Source: PALSA-911 sp963743035 (GTDB lineage: Bacteria; Pseudomonadota; Alphaproteobacteria; Acetobacterales; Acetobacteraceae). Taken from it: 64,000 bases of DNA. Of the stretch, positions 27,901-35,194 are shown in pieces. Position numbers and translations under genes: made by a program. The stretch is taken from assembly GCA_963743035.1 (NCBI GenBank), contig CAVUOB010000006.1:62001-126000 (forward strand), given 5' to 3'. The notes below the pieces were generated by a model. That model did no database searches. It saw only the letters and a list, made by a program, of their open reading frames with translations, and was not told where the DNA came from. The first letter of the stretch is position 1. The number at the start of each line of letters is the position of its first letter.

Positions 27901-28345
27901 GGACATCCAGCGTCACTACGCCGCGAGAATGGCCGAGGTGATCCGCAGCAAGCTTCCGGTGGCGCTGCAATCGCATCGCCGGGTCGGCTGGCTTGCCGAG
28001 GCTTTCAAGGGCGGCCCGGAGACGGTGATGCGGCGGTTGCTGGAGCGCGGCTTCATCGACATCGATCACCCCGGCCGCAGCCGGTTGTTCGGCAAGACCG
28101 AGTTCGACGGACCGATGTACAAGGTCTTCACCGAGGAAGAGCGGGCGGCGATGATCGACTGGATAGAATCGCTGCGCGCCGGCACCGCCGGGGCGGTGCG
28201 CCCGGAGCCGGTGCTGGTGGCCGATGCCGCCGGGATGCCCCAGACGGCCGCGGCCGGGGGTACGTCACCGGCGCAGCCGGTTCGGGAAGTGGAATGGTCG
28301 TTCGGCGAAAAGCGGTCCAGGATCGGCATGGGTTCCGTGCACTGA
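24920..28345 (+). CDS. LodA-like quinoprotein amino-acid oxidase fused to a heme-oxygenase-like diiron oxidase (HDO) domain
   Basis: A 1141-residue two-part protein. Residues 1-550 match the LodA/GoxA family (Lys-6-oxidase, glycine oxidase): KIHPGIGFARVGNAPSDY, SFTDNDGWYDDVADGPV, WVVVTPPDFAPG, CPWQADF at 436-442 and CWVETERS. Residues about 640-850 match iron-containing HDO-fold oxidases: DEAGSG (E702), QNHSN (H712), PELLGMTLYMEWE (E764, E773), RMHAAVD (H800, D804) and GH (H810). These supply the usual two-iron ligand set. The last 290 residues are helical and unassigned. The ATG at 24920 has a perfect AGGAGG 8 bases upstream; a GTG at 24881 would overlap the upstream gene by four bases. No LodB flavoprotein, the usual maturation partner, lies nearby. 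Known LodA proteins are about 700 residues. Confidence 0.75.
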   Translation: MTREPLPAVAWKIHPGIGFARVGNAPSDYVLGPEALEPRDPSAFGRKDSGDPAALLLPAIRRQAARFRVYAYDAEGHCLGEVTAASVKAIEWSVGLANRKASGRRIGRGIGDDAGRQRIRLRNKDIPDPERWRLEITPRPRQVAGINQRAVFDDGRFMEIPVCLGEIRTDGEGRLLVLGGSGRAGTWDAARRIRSFTDNDGWYDDVADGPVRATLTLPDGRVVAASPAWVVVTPPDFAPGIQGPATQFDVWTDYAIRRGWRARPARPSFREDILPILRRIAAMQWMDARALQSFGGLEIEARLAGLALNSAASQDARGGVFAEIAAHCRLLGLDRDDDAPAMPGDRWLKLTRTQFELLRLWADGAFDADWPRPAIAAGAAPSPERLDRAALEACAGGVLLADGVPVGERDFLLPGDGLRFDPDKVSAGSITQGMACPWQADFIAASAPWSPSACPGEVMTAATHAALCGIDEEIAALAADGSAEEQRDALQMRRAALWKTRHPWWRGLAAGFPAREEGLVKEWQHLGFVAPRRPGAGGTACWVETERSPHIATMGEYFYRLVNFEENLDFAPKALELAQQMLGDAKFSADEKYAPFDYTPEAFDAHMDRMYAELVQSDMYKPLSWESGEISWNAIVDYDEDDEPVWKTRRFHVGRLSDKAVRERFRQFAPQNMTDGAWLQNVISAAPMDGIQSRLASIWIDEAGSGRADQNHSNVYAALMHSLNIYLPPVTSREFIEQDFVRSAFEGPVFQFCVGRFPRRFLPELLGMTLYMEWEATPTSVPIANMMAGRRIDPQYYRMHAAVDNISVGHGALAKEAIKLYLHARHQEGGDAAVQEHWKRIWRGYVAWATLGNGADEILERILIVDKKQIHLGSSLLQASDILPPLIAAVKAADDPVSRYLGTQLDPSTRLSLAEWSIGEAPPERLLEGLRRDLNRCLRAGIYDQERFTGVPQSGDTARLLKLQPTHGVDLIDLGRCLLEDAYPAGIRRRTGFPDIQRHYAARMAEVIRSKLPVALQSHRRVGWLAEAFKGGPETVMRRLLERGFIDIDHPGRSRLFGKTEFDGPMYKVFTEEERAAMIDWIESLRAGTAGAVRPEPVLVADAAGMPQTAAAGGTSPAQPVREVEWSFGEKRSRIGMGSVH

Positions 28346-28365
28346 CGGCTCGCCGGCAGCCGGGC

Positions 28366-28599
28366 TCAGGGGGTCCGGTGCCGCTCCCGCACGCTCAATG
28401 GCCGCATGTCGGTCCATATATTGCGGATATGGGCCAGGCATTCGTCCTTCGTGCCGGTCATTCCCGTGCTGCGCCAGTTCGTCGGCACGGGCTTGCCGGC
28501 GGGCCATATGGCATATTGTTCTTCATGGTTGATCAGCACCGCGACATCCCCGGGAGGGGTGGGGATCGACGCTTCCGGGTCCGTTGAAGATGAATCCAT
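28366..28599 (-). CDS. mbtH: MbtH family NRPS chaperone
   Basis: A 77-residue protein with the MbtH signature: LINHEEQYAIWPAGKPVP, NWRSTG, a conserved Leu in DECLAHI and WTDMRPLSVR, including the three invariant tryptophans. MbtH proteins bind adenylation domains and are needed for their folding or activity, which supports the adenylation gene at 21703 being meant to function. It is unusual in lying on the opposite strand, convergent with the LodA-HDO gene, with 20 bases between stops. The start at 28599 gives the normal family length; a longer frame reaches 28707. Confidence 0.92.
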   Translation of the reverse strand: MDSSSTDPEASIPTPPGDVAVLINHEEQYAIWPAGKPVPTNWRSTGMTGTKDECLAHIRNIWTDMRPLSVRERHRTP

Positions 28600-28742
28600 C
28601 GTTCTGTACCGTGACAGTTGAGTGCCGAACCGATACGTACCAGCATGGGACGGCGGGGGCAACTTATGTAACGAGCGGGACGGGACGGATTTCGGGGGCC
28701 GGGGCATCCCGGCACCGTCCGCCGCGCCGCGGTTAGCCCGGC

Positions 28743-29936
28743 ATGGAAATCCTGTACATCTCGCATTGCGTTCCCTGGCCGCCCGACAAGGGCGACCGGT
28801 TGCGGGCGTTTCACTCGGTCAGCGGGTTGCTCGGGCGCCACCCCGTCCATCTGGCCTGCCTGGCGCGCAATGCGAACGAGGCGGCGGCGATTTCGGAGCT
28901 GCGGGGGCGGCTGGCTTCCGTGCGGATCGAGGTGCTGGATTTCCGGTGGTCCTGCCTTCGGGGTTTGCTGGAGTTTGCCCGTGGCGGCTCCTTCACCGCC
29001 GGGTTTCACCATGTTCCGGCGCTGCAGGATCATGTGCGCCGGCTGATCGCCAGCCATCCGATCGGGGCGGTGGTGCTGCTGTCCTCGGCGACGGCCCTGT
29101 ACGCGCCGGACGGCATTCCGTTCATCGCCGACTGGGGAGACGTCGATTCGGAAAAACGGCTGCAATATGCGCGCGTGCGCTTCCCCGGCCTGGCGCAGCG
29201 GCTGGAGGGGCTGCGGCTGCGCCAGGTGGAACGCGACTATGCGCTGCGTTCCCGGCGCACATTCCTGATCACGCCGAACGAGCTGGCGTTGTTCCGCCAG
29301 ATCGCGCCCAACGCCCCGCTTGGCTGCGCCGGCAACGGCGTCGATGCGGATATGTTCGATCCGGGCCTGGCGCCGGCCGTGCCGGCAGGGCTTGCGGGCC
29401 GCAAATACCTCGTGTTCGTGGGGGTGCTGAACTACTTCCCCAACACGGAGGGCATCTGCCGGTTCGCCCGGGAGGTTTTCCCGGAGCTGCGCCGGCGGGA
29501 TCCGGAACTGGAACTGGTGATCGTCGGCCGCAACCCGCCACGGGGCGTCATCGAGCTTGGGAAGGGGGAGGGCATCACGGTTACCGGCGCGGTCGACGAT
29601 GTGCGGCCGTATCTGGCGGCCGCGCGCGCGGTGGTGACGCCGTTGCGGATCGCGCGTGGCATCCAGAACAAGGTGCTGGAGGCGCTGGCGATGGGCAAGC
29701 CTGTGCTGGCGTCCGAGGAGGTTTGCCGTACCTTCCTGCCGGACCTGCCGGCGGGCGTGGTCTGCTGCGCTTCCCCGGACGATTATGCCCGGGCCGCCGC
29801 CCGTCTGCCCGACACGGCGGAGGTCGATTGGACGATCGTGCGGGCGGCGCGGTCGCGGTTCACCTGGTCCGGCAATCTGGCGCCGCTGATGGCCGAGCTG
29901 GATAGCATCGAGCGGGAAGCGGCGGGGCGGGGTTAG
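28743..29936 (+). CDS. Glycosyltransferase, PEP-CTERM/Stp1-like (GT4 family)
   Basis: A 397-residue GT-B enzyme starting MEILYISHCVPWPPDKGDR, the hallmark of the Stp1-type sugar transferases associated with PEP-CTERM/EpsH exopolysaccharide systems. The C-terminal donor half has VGVLNYFPNTEGICRF, IVGRNPPRG and VLEALAMGKPVLASEE. It is related to the enzyme at 19408. It could glycosylate an exopolysaccharide intermediate or the product of the adjacent adenylation/oxidase genes; the sequence does not decide. It is divergent from mbtH with 143 bases between starts. Confidence 0.85.
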   Translation: MEILYISHCVPWPPDKGDRLRAFHSVSGLLGRHPVHLACLARNANEAAAISELRGRLASVRIEVLDFRWSCLRGLLEFARGGSFTAGFHHVPALQDHVRRLIASHPIGAVVLLSSATALYAPDGIPFIADWGDVDSEKRLQYARVRFPGLAQRLEGLRLRQVERDYALRSRRTFLITPNELALFRQIAPNAPLGCAGNGVDADMFDPGLAPAVPAGLAGRKYLVFVGVLNYFPNTEGICRFAREVFPELRRRDPELELVIVGRNPPRGVIELGKGEGITVTGAVDDVRPYLAAARAVVTPLRIARGIQNKVLEALAMGKPVLASEEVCRTFLPDLPAGVVCCASPDDYARAAARLPDTAEVDWTIVRAARSRFTWSGNLAPLMAELDSIEREAAGRG

Positions 29937-30022
29937 GCTGGTTCCGGCCGGCGCCTTGCGCAGGAAGCGGGAAATCGCCAGGCTTGACGAAACATGGCCG
30001 ACCATGAGGGAAGCGCCGGGTC

Positions 30023-31285
30023 ATGCCCCTTGGGCGACGGACCGTCCTTGCCGCATCCGCGGCTGGTGCCCTGGCCGCATCCGCGGCTTGCGCATTGTCA
30101 TCGGCACGATCGTCATCCGCATGGGCGCAAGCCGGCGGCGGGGCCGCCGCCATGACCGATGCCGCCGCGCGGGCGGCGCGATGGCTGGCGGCGTGGGATG
30201 GGCAGGGCATCCACCGCACCGCGACGGAGGGTGACGAGGCCGGTGCGGCATGGCTGGCCGGCGAGGCGGAGTTGATCGGCGGGCGGGTCGAGCTGGAGGA
30301 ATTCGTGCTCGACCGCATCGATCCGCTGCGCGGCTTCGTCGAGTTCAATGGCGAGACCATCTCCGGCGTGAACCTGTTCGATGCGCCTGATACGCCGCCG
30401 GGCGGGATCCAGGGCCTGGCCGGCCGGCCGGAGGGGCAGGCCCTGGTCGCGCTGACGGAATTGTCGCCTTTGGTGGTCTACACCGCCGCGTTCGTGCAGA
30501 TGCGCCGTGCGACCAGGGCGCGCGCCATCGTGGCGGTGACCAAGGGCGGGGCGCCGGGCCTGGCGTTGCTGAATGCCGAGGCGTTCCGGGCGCCGTACGG
30601 ACCGGCGATCCTGCAGGTGCCGAGCGAGGCCGGCGACCGGCTGGCCGCCGCCTTCGCCGGCGGGGCGGCGTTCCGGGTGGTGGCGGAAAGCCGGCGCGTG
30701 CAGGCGCGGGGCCGCAACCTGGTGCTGACGGTGAAGGGCAGGGATCCCGCGCGGGCGCGGCTGGTGGTGATGACGCCGCGCAGTTCCTGGTGGCAATCGA
30801 CGTCCGAGCGCGGCGGCGGCCTGGTGTGCTGGCTGGAGACGCTGCGTGCGCTGCAGGCGGAGCCGCCTGGCTGCGACGTGGTGTTCACGGCCAATAGCGG
30901 CCATGAGCTCGGGCATATCGGCCTGGATGACTTCCTGGCGCGGCGCCCGGGTTGGGAAACCGCCGCGACCTGGGTGCATTTCGGCGCCAATATCGGCGCC
31001 GCCGGCGGCAGGCTGTCGGCGGTGTCGCCGAATGACGATCTGCGCGCGCTGATGAGCTCGGAATTCGCGCGGGCGGGCGTGCAGGCGGTGCTGGCGCCGA
31101 AGGAGACGGTGCCGAACGGGGAATCGCGCGACATCCATCGCGCCGGCGGGCGCTATGTCACGCTGGTGGGCAGCAACAAGCTGTTCCACCTGCCGCAGGA
31201 CCGCTATCCGGAAGCCGTCGACACCGACGCCGTCGCGCGCATCGCGGCCGCGTCCGCGCGCGCGGTTGTCGCGCTGTCGCGGTAG
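30023..31285 (+). CDS. Tat-exported M28-like peptidase homologue, metal site apparently degenerate
   Basis: A 420-residue protein. The N-terminus has twin arginines (GRRTVLAASAAGALAA) with an Ala-rich hydrophobic stretch, consistent with a Tat signal. The rest looks like an M28-type aminopeptidase: a PA-like inserted region, then ARLVVMTPRSSWW, LVCWLETLRALQ and VVFTANSGHELGHIGLDDFL. In active M28 enzymes the first of these blocks carries the His-x-Asp zinc ligands; here it reads TPRSSWW, so at least that ligand pair is missing. It may be inactive or use another chemistry. It begins 86 bases after the glycosyltransferase. Confidence 0.6.
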   Translation: MPLGRRTVLAASAAGALAASAACALSSARSSSAWAQAGGGAAAMTDAAARAARWLAAWDGQGIHRTATEGDEAGAAWLAGEAELIGGRVELEEFVLDRIDPLRGFVEFNGETISGVNLFDAPDTPPGGIQGLAGRPEGQALVALTELSPLVVYTAAFVQMRRATRARAIVAVTKGGAPGLALLNAEAFRAPYGPAILQVPSEAGDRLAAAFAGGAAFRVVAESRRVQARGRNLVLTVKGRDPARARLVVMTPRSSWWQSTSERGGGLVCWLETLRALQAEPPGCDVVFTANSGHELGHIGLDDFLARRPGWETAATWVHFGANIGAAGGRLSAVSPNDDLRALMSSEFARAGVQAVLAPKETVPNGESRDIHRAGGRYVTLVGSNKLFHLPQDRYPEAVDTDAVARIAAASARAVVALSR

Positions 31286-31297
31286 CGGGGCTGGCGC

Positions 31298-31357
31298 CCG
31301 ATCTGCCAGATCTGGGTCTGCCAGTTCCCGATCTGCCACTTCCCGGTCTGCCAGCAC
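31298..31357. repeat. 15-bp tandem repeat, 4 imperfect copies
   Basis: Units CCGATCTGCCAGATC, TGGGTCTGCCAGTTC, CCGATCTGCCACTTC and CCGGTCTGCCAGCAC directly follow one another, starting 12 bases after the stop of the M28-like gene. Confidence 0.85.
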
Positions 31358-31447
31358 CCGGTGCGATTGCCGCCGCCGTGCCGGCGGTACACCATGCGCC
31401 GGAGGGCGCCTGCGCAGGCGGGCGTGAGGAAACATGCAGGAAGAACG

Positions 31448-32653
31448 ATGACCGGACCGCTGGCGGGCATTCGCGTGCTCGATCTTACCACCGTGCAGAT
31501 GGGCCCGTGGGCTACGCGCATTCTCGCCGATTACGGCGCCGACGTGATCAAGGTGGAAGCGCCGGAGGGAGACTCCTCGCGCTATACCGGCGTGCCCCGC
31601 CATCGCGGCATGAGCCCGGGTTTCCAGCACAATGCCCGCGGCAAGCGCAGCATCGCCATCGACCTGAAGCGGCCGCAGGCGCAGCAGGCGCTGCTGCGCC
31701 TGGCCGGCACGGTGGATGCTTTCGTCTCCAACATTCGCCCGCAGGCGCTCGGCCGGCTGGGTCTCGACTACGACGCCGTGGCCAGGGCTAATCCCGCCAT
31801 CGTCTATCTCAGCATGGTCGGCTACGGCAGCGCCGGGCGCTATGCCGGGCGGCCCGCCTATGACGACCTGATCCAGGCCGCCACCGCGATTCCCATGCTG
31901 CTGCAACGCTCCACCGGGGAGCCGCGCTACATCCCCATGGCGGCGATCGACCGCATCGTCGGCGGCGCCGGCGCCAATGCCCTGCTGGCAGGCCTGCTGG
32001 CGCGCGCGCGGACCGGCATCGGCCAGCATATCGAGGTGCCGATGTTCGAGACCATGGCCCAGTTCGTGCTGGCCGAGCACATGCAGGGCCGCACCTTCGA
32101 TCCGCCCACCAGCCCCACCGGCTACCCCCGCACGTTGTCGCCGCATCGCCGTCCGTACCGGACCAGGGACGGCTATATCGCCGTGCTGCCGTATAACGAT
32201 GGCCAATGGCGCCGCTTCTTCCAGGCGGCGGGCAAGGCGGAATTGCTGGAAACCGATCCGCGCTTCGCCGACATGGCCAGCCGGACCGCGAATATCGACG
32301 CGCTGTACGAAATGATCAGCGAGGAGCTCACGCAGCGGACCACCGATGAATGGCTGGCGTTGCTGCAGGAGCACGACATTCCCTGCATGCGCCCGCATAC
32401 GCTGGATACGCTAATCGAGGACCCGCATCTGGCGGATGCCGGCTTCTTCAGCTTCGAGGAACACCCGACCGAAGGCCGCATCCGCACGATGCGCGAGCCG
32501 AGCACCTGGTCCGTGACCACGCCGCCGACCGGACGCTTCGCTGCCCGCCTGGGCCAGGACACGCGCGAGATCCTCGCCGAGGCCGGGCTGAGCCGGACGG
32601 AGATCGACGCGCTACATGCGGAGAACATCGTGTTCACGCCGGCGCCGTATTAA
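31448..32653 (+). CDS. CaiB/BaiF family CoA-transferase (class III)
   Basis: A 401-residue class III CoA transferase. LAGIRVLDLTTVQMGPWATRILADYGADVIKVE is the family N-terminus (first 35 residues). NARGKRSIAIDLK and a PAYDDLIQAATAI block with the candidate catalytic Asp follow, and SPHRRPYRTRDGYIAV is near the C-terminal third. It moves CoA between organic acids; the acid is unknown. It is convergent with an amidohydrolase and an LLM oxidoreductase gene, suggesting a catabolic locus. The ATG at 31448 has AGGAAGAA upstream. Confidence 0.92.
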   Translation: MTGPLAGIRVLDLTTVQMGPWATRILADYGADVIKVEAPEGDSSRYTGVPRHRGMSPGFQHNARGKRSIAIDLKRPQAQQALLRLAGTVDAFVSNIRPQALGRLGLDYDAVARANPAIVYLSMVGYGSAGRYAGRPAYDDLIQAATAIPMLLQRSTGEPRYIPMAAIDRIVGGAGANALLAGLLARARTGIGQHIEVPMFETMAQFVLAEHMQGRTFDPPTSPTGYPRTLSPHRRPYRTRDGYIAVLPYNDGQWRRFFQAAGKAELLETDPRFADMASRTANIDALYEMISEELTQRTTDEWLALLQEHDIPCMRPHTLDTLIEDPHLADAGFFSFEEHPTEGRIRTMREPSTWSVTTPPTGRFAARLGQDTREILAEAGLSRTEIDALHAENIVFTPAPY

Positions 32654-32655
32654 AT

Positions 32656-33474
32656 TCAGTCGAACGGGAAATCCCAGCCGATCCAGTTGGCCACGCCGCG
32701 GCCCATGACCTGTTCCAGGTCCTGGCCGTGCAGCCAGGGCAGTTCCTCGGTGAACATCGTCACGCATTGCCGGTAGCTGCAGGGCATGCGGGTGATGTCG
32801 GTGCCCCAGAAAAACCGCTTCGGCCCGTAGGCATCGAAGATCCGGTGCAGCCCGTCATGGATGTTGCGGAACGGGTAGGGATGGCTGGAATAGCCAGGCG
32901 CGCCGGTCGCCTTGATGGCGACGTTCGGCAGGTTGGCCAGCGGCAGCAGGTGATCCAGCGTTTCGAAGGCCGCGTCGTCCTGGGCGGAGCGAACCAGGCC
33001 GAGATGGTCGATGATCAGGCGCAGATGCGGATGGCTCTCGGCGATCTGGCGGAACTTGGGCAGGAAGCGCCAGGCCATGGTGGCGATCGGCGTGCCCGCG
33101 CGCTCGGCCGCCGGCCAGACCCAGTCCATGGTGCCGTCCTCATGCCAGGTCTGCTGCTCCGGGCGCACCAGCGCCCAGCGCAGGCCGAGCATGCCCGGGC
33201 GCTGCTTCCAGGTGTCGATCAGGCCGCGATTCTCCGGCCGTTCCAGCGGAAACCATCCCATCGTGGCGAACTTGCCGGGATGGCGCTGCACCGCCTCCAC
33301 CGCCATTTCGTTGGAATTCGGGTCCCAGCTCGGCGGATGCAGCAGCGCGCCGTCCACGCCGGCCTCCGCCATCTCCTTCAGCAGTTCCTCGGCGGTGAAT
33401 GCGGAGGTCTGCCGGTGATGCCCGCTCGGCGTGCCGCTGGACCAGATATGCACCTGCGCATCGATGATCTTCAT
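32656..33474 (-). CDS. Amidohydrolase family 2 (TIM-barrel) protein
   Basis: A 272-residue protein of the amidohydrolase_2 family (ACMSD/dicarboxylate-decarboxylase type). The N-terminal metal motif is D-A-Q-V-H-I-W in place of the more common HxH. LRLIIDHLG gives the barrel histidine, and FFWGTDITRMP carries the conserved Asp near the C-terminus. It likely hydrolyses or decarboxylates an organic acid; substrate unknown. Same strand as, and directly downstream of, the LLM oxidoreductase. AGGGGGA lies upstream of the start. Confidence 0.85.
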   Translation of the reverse strand: MKIIDAQVHIWSSGTPSGHHRQTSAFTAEELLKEMAEAGVDGALLHPPSWDPNSNEMAVEAVQRHPGKFATMGWFPLERPENRGLIDTWKQRPGMLGLRWALVRPEQQTWHEDGTMDWVWPAAERAGTPIATMAWRFLPKFRQIAESHPHLRLIIDHLGLVRSAQDDAAFETLDHLLPLANLPNVAIKATGAPGYSSHPYPFRNIHDGLHRIFDAYGPKRFFWGTDITRMPCSYRQCVTMFTEELPWLHGQDLEQVMGRGVANWIGWDFPFD

Positions 33475-33513
33475 GGGCGTTTCCCCCTTCTTGTTTACCG
33501 TTCATCGGAGCTT

Positions 33514-34551
33514 TCAGTTTAGGCGGGCCGCCTGGGCCATCACCTCGATCGCTTCCGGCTGGCGCGAGCGCACGGTCAGGCTGGTCGCGCCGGATTCCTC
33601 CCAGGCACGGTAGCGCTGCCGGATCCGCGCCGGCGGCCCCACCAGCGACTTCATGTCCACCCATTCATCGGGCACCGCGGCGGCCGCTTCGTCCTTGCGC
33701 CCGGCCAGGTACAGCTCCTGCACCCGCGCCGCGGCGTCCCCGAAGCCGCGGCGGACCATGATGTCCTTGTGGAAGTTCTTGTCCTTGTGCCCCATGCCGC
33801 CGACATACAGCGCCACTTCCGGCTTCAGCTTCGCCAGCGCGCCGGCGACGTCGTCATCGACGTTGACGTGCACCGTGGCCTGGATGGCGAAATTCGCCAG
33901 TCCCTTGCCGTTGCCGGCGCGGCGGAAGCCTTCCTGCAGCCAGGGGCCGTACTCTTCCAGCGATCCCGGGATGAAGCCCATCGGCAGCCAGCCATCGGCG
34001 ATTTCCGCGGTCAGTTTCACCGTCGCCTCGTTGCCGGTGGCGAGGTAGATCGGGATGTCCGGGTTCATGTGCAGGATGGATTTCAGCGGCTTGCCGACGC
34101 CCATGGCCCCTTCGCCGGTATAGGGCAGGCTGATCTCGCGGCCCTCATGCGTGACCGGCGCTTCGCGGCGGAAGATCTTGCGCATGATCGCGACGTAGTC
34201 CTTGATCCGGTAGTACGGCCTGCCCCAGGGCTGGCCGTACCAGCCTTCGACGATCTGCGGCCCGGAGACCCCGATGCCGGCGATGAAGCGTCCGCCGCCG
34301 GCCATCGCGTCCACGGTGGCCGCCGACATCGCCGCATTGGCCGGCGTGCGCGCCGCCAGCTGCATGATGCCGGTGCCGAGCTTGATCCGCTTCGTCAGCC
34401 CGGCGAGGTACGCCAGCGGCGTGACTGCGTCCGAGCCATAGGCCTCCGCCGTCCAGACGCTGTCATAGCCGAGCGCTTCCGCCCGCTGCACGAGGGCGAC
34501 GGGAATATCCAGCTTGGCGCCGGAATACCCGATCGACAGGCCGAGCTTCAT
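33514..34551 (-). CDS. LLM class (luciferase-like) flavin-dependent oxidoreductase
   Basis: A 345-residue TIM-barrel oxidoreductase. MKLGLSIGYSGAKLDIP, AEALGYDSVWTAEAYGSDAVTPLAYLA and GTGIMQLAARTPANAAMSAATVDAMA are typical of F420- or FMN-dependent LLM enzymes of the MSMEG/Rv-type group. RFIAGIGVSGPQIVEGWYG follows. Which cofactor it uses cannot be told by eye. It is upstream of an amidohydrolase gene with 39 bases between them and is likely cotranscribed. Confidence 0.9.
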   Translation of the reverse strand: MKLGLSIGYSGAKLDIPVALVQRAEALGYDSVWTAEAYGSDAVTPLAYLAGLTKRIKLGTGIMQLAARTPANAAMSAATVDAMAGGGRFIAGIGVSGPQIVEGWYGQPWGRPYYRIKDYVAIMRKIFRREAPVTHEGREISLPYTGEGAMGVGKPLKSILHMNPDIPIYLATGNEATVKLTAEIADGWLPMGFIPGSLEEYGPWLQEGFRRAGNGKGLANFAIQATVHVNVDDDVAGALAKLKPEVALYVGGMGHKDKNFHKDIMVRRGFGDAAARVQELYLAGRKDEAAAAVPDEWVDMKSLVGPPARIRQRYRAWEESGATSLTVRSRQPEAIEVMAQAARLN

Positions 34552-34646
34552 GACATTCCCCCTTTGGTCTTTTCCAACAGACCGGCAGGCTGCCGGATCG
34601 CGGCGGCGCTGCCAATGGGGGAGGCGGGGGGAGGCGCGGATGCGCG

Positions 34647-34955
34647 CTACGCAACCGTGTCGGTTGAGATGAAGATCCGCACCGGGTCGAAATGGGTGAC
34701 GATGGCGGTTCCCCCGTCATCGGCCACGAAGGTCGGGCCGTAGCTGTTATGTCCCGTCACCGTGTAGGTCTTGCCGGTGGTGACCCAGCTTACCCAGGCG
34801 TGGCCGATGGTGAAGCGGTCCCCCACGCGCCAGGGCGGGGCGGCCGCGGCGACGAGTTCGGGTTCGCCGGCGTCGGGCGCCTTTTGCCGGATCCACTCCA
34901 TTACCGGCGCTGGCTCCCGATGATCGCCCGGAAAGGCCGTGTTGTCCCGGGCCAT
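34647..34955 (-). CDS. Hypothetical protein
   Basis: A 102-residue protein, not recognised. The second half (WRVGDRFTIGHAWVSWVTTG, YTVTGHNSYGPTFVADDGG) looks like a small beta barrel ending DPVRIFISTDTVA. The start is uncertain: the ATG at 34955 has AGGAA 5 bases upstream, and a longer frame reaches 35042 through a stretch of repeated AACACGGCC DNA. No signal peptide or membrane helix was seen. Confidence 0.5.
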   Translation of the reverse strand: MARDNTAFPGDHREPAPVMEWIRQKAPDAGEPELVAAAAPPWRVGDRFTIGHAWVSWVTTGKTYTVTGHNSYGPTFVADDGGTAIVTHFDPVRIFISTDTVA

Positions 34956-35194
34956 GTTGTTCCTGGCCGTGTTGCCCAATGTGCCATGCGTGTTCTCCCG
35001 CGACCATTGGCGAGCATCGCCCTGGCAGGGCGCCATCGCCATTGCCCCGGATATGGAACAGAACCCCGGCGATACCTGTGAACTAGATCACAGTCCCGGA
35101 CGAAAAAAAGCGAAAGATCCCCACCTGACTCTACCGTAGATAAGCCGGGCCTTGATGTGTCATTGCAAATTAACGTATCTTTTCGACATGAATG

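Noticed and set aside
28743..29936. Mycothiol-type or sucrose synthase glycosyltransferase
   Set aside because: The N-terminal HCVPWPPDKGDR block fits the PEP-CTERM-associated Stp1 group better; no partner genes for the others.
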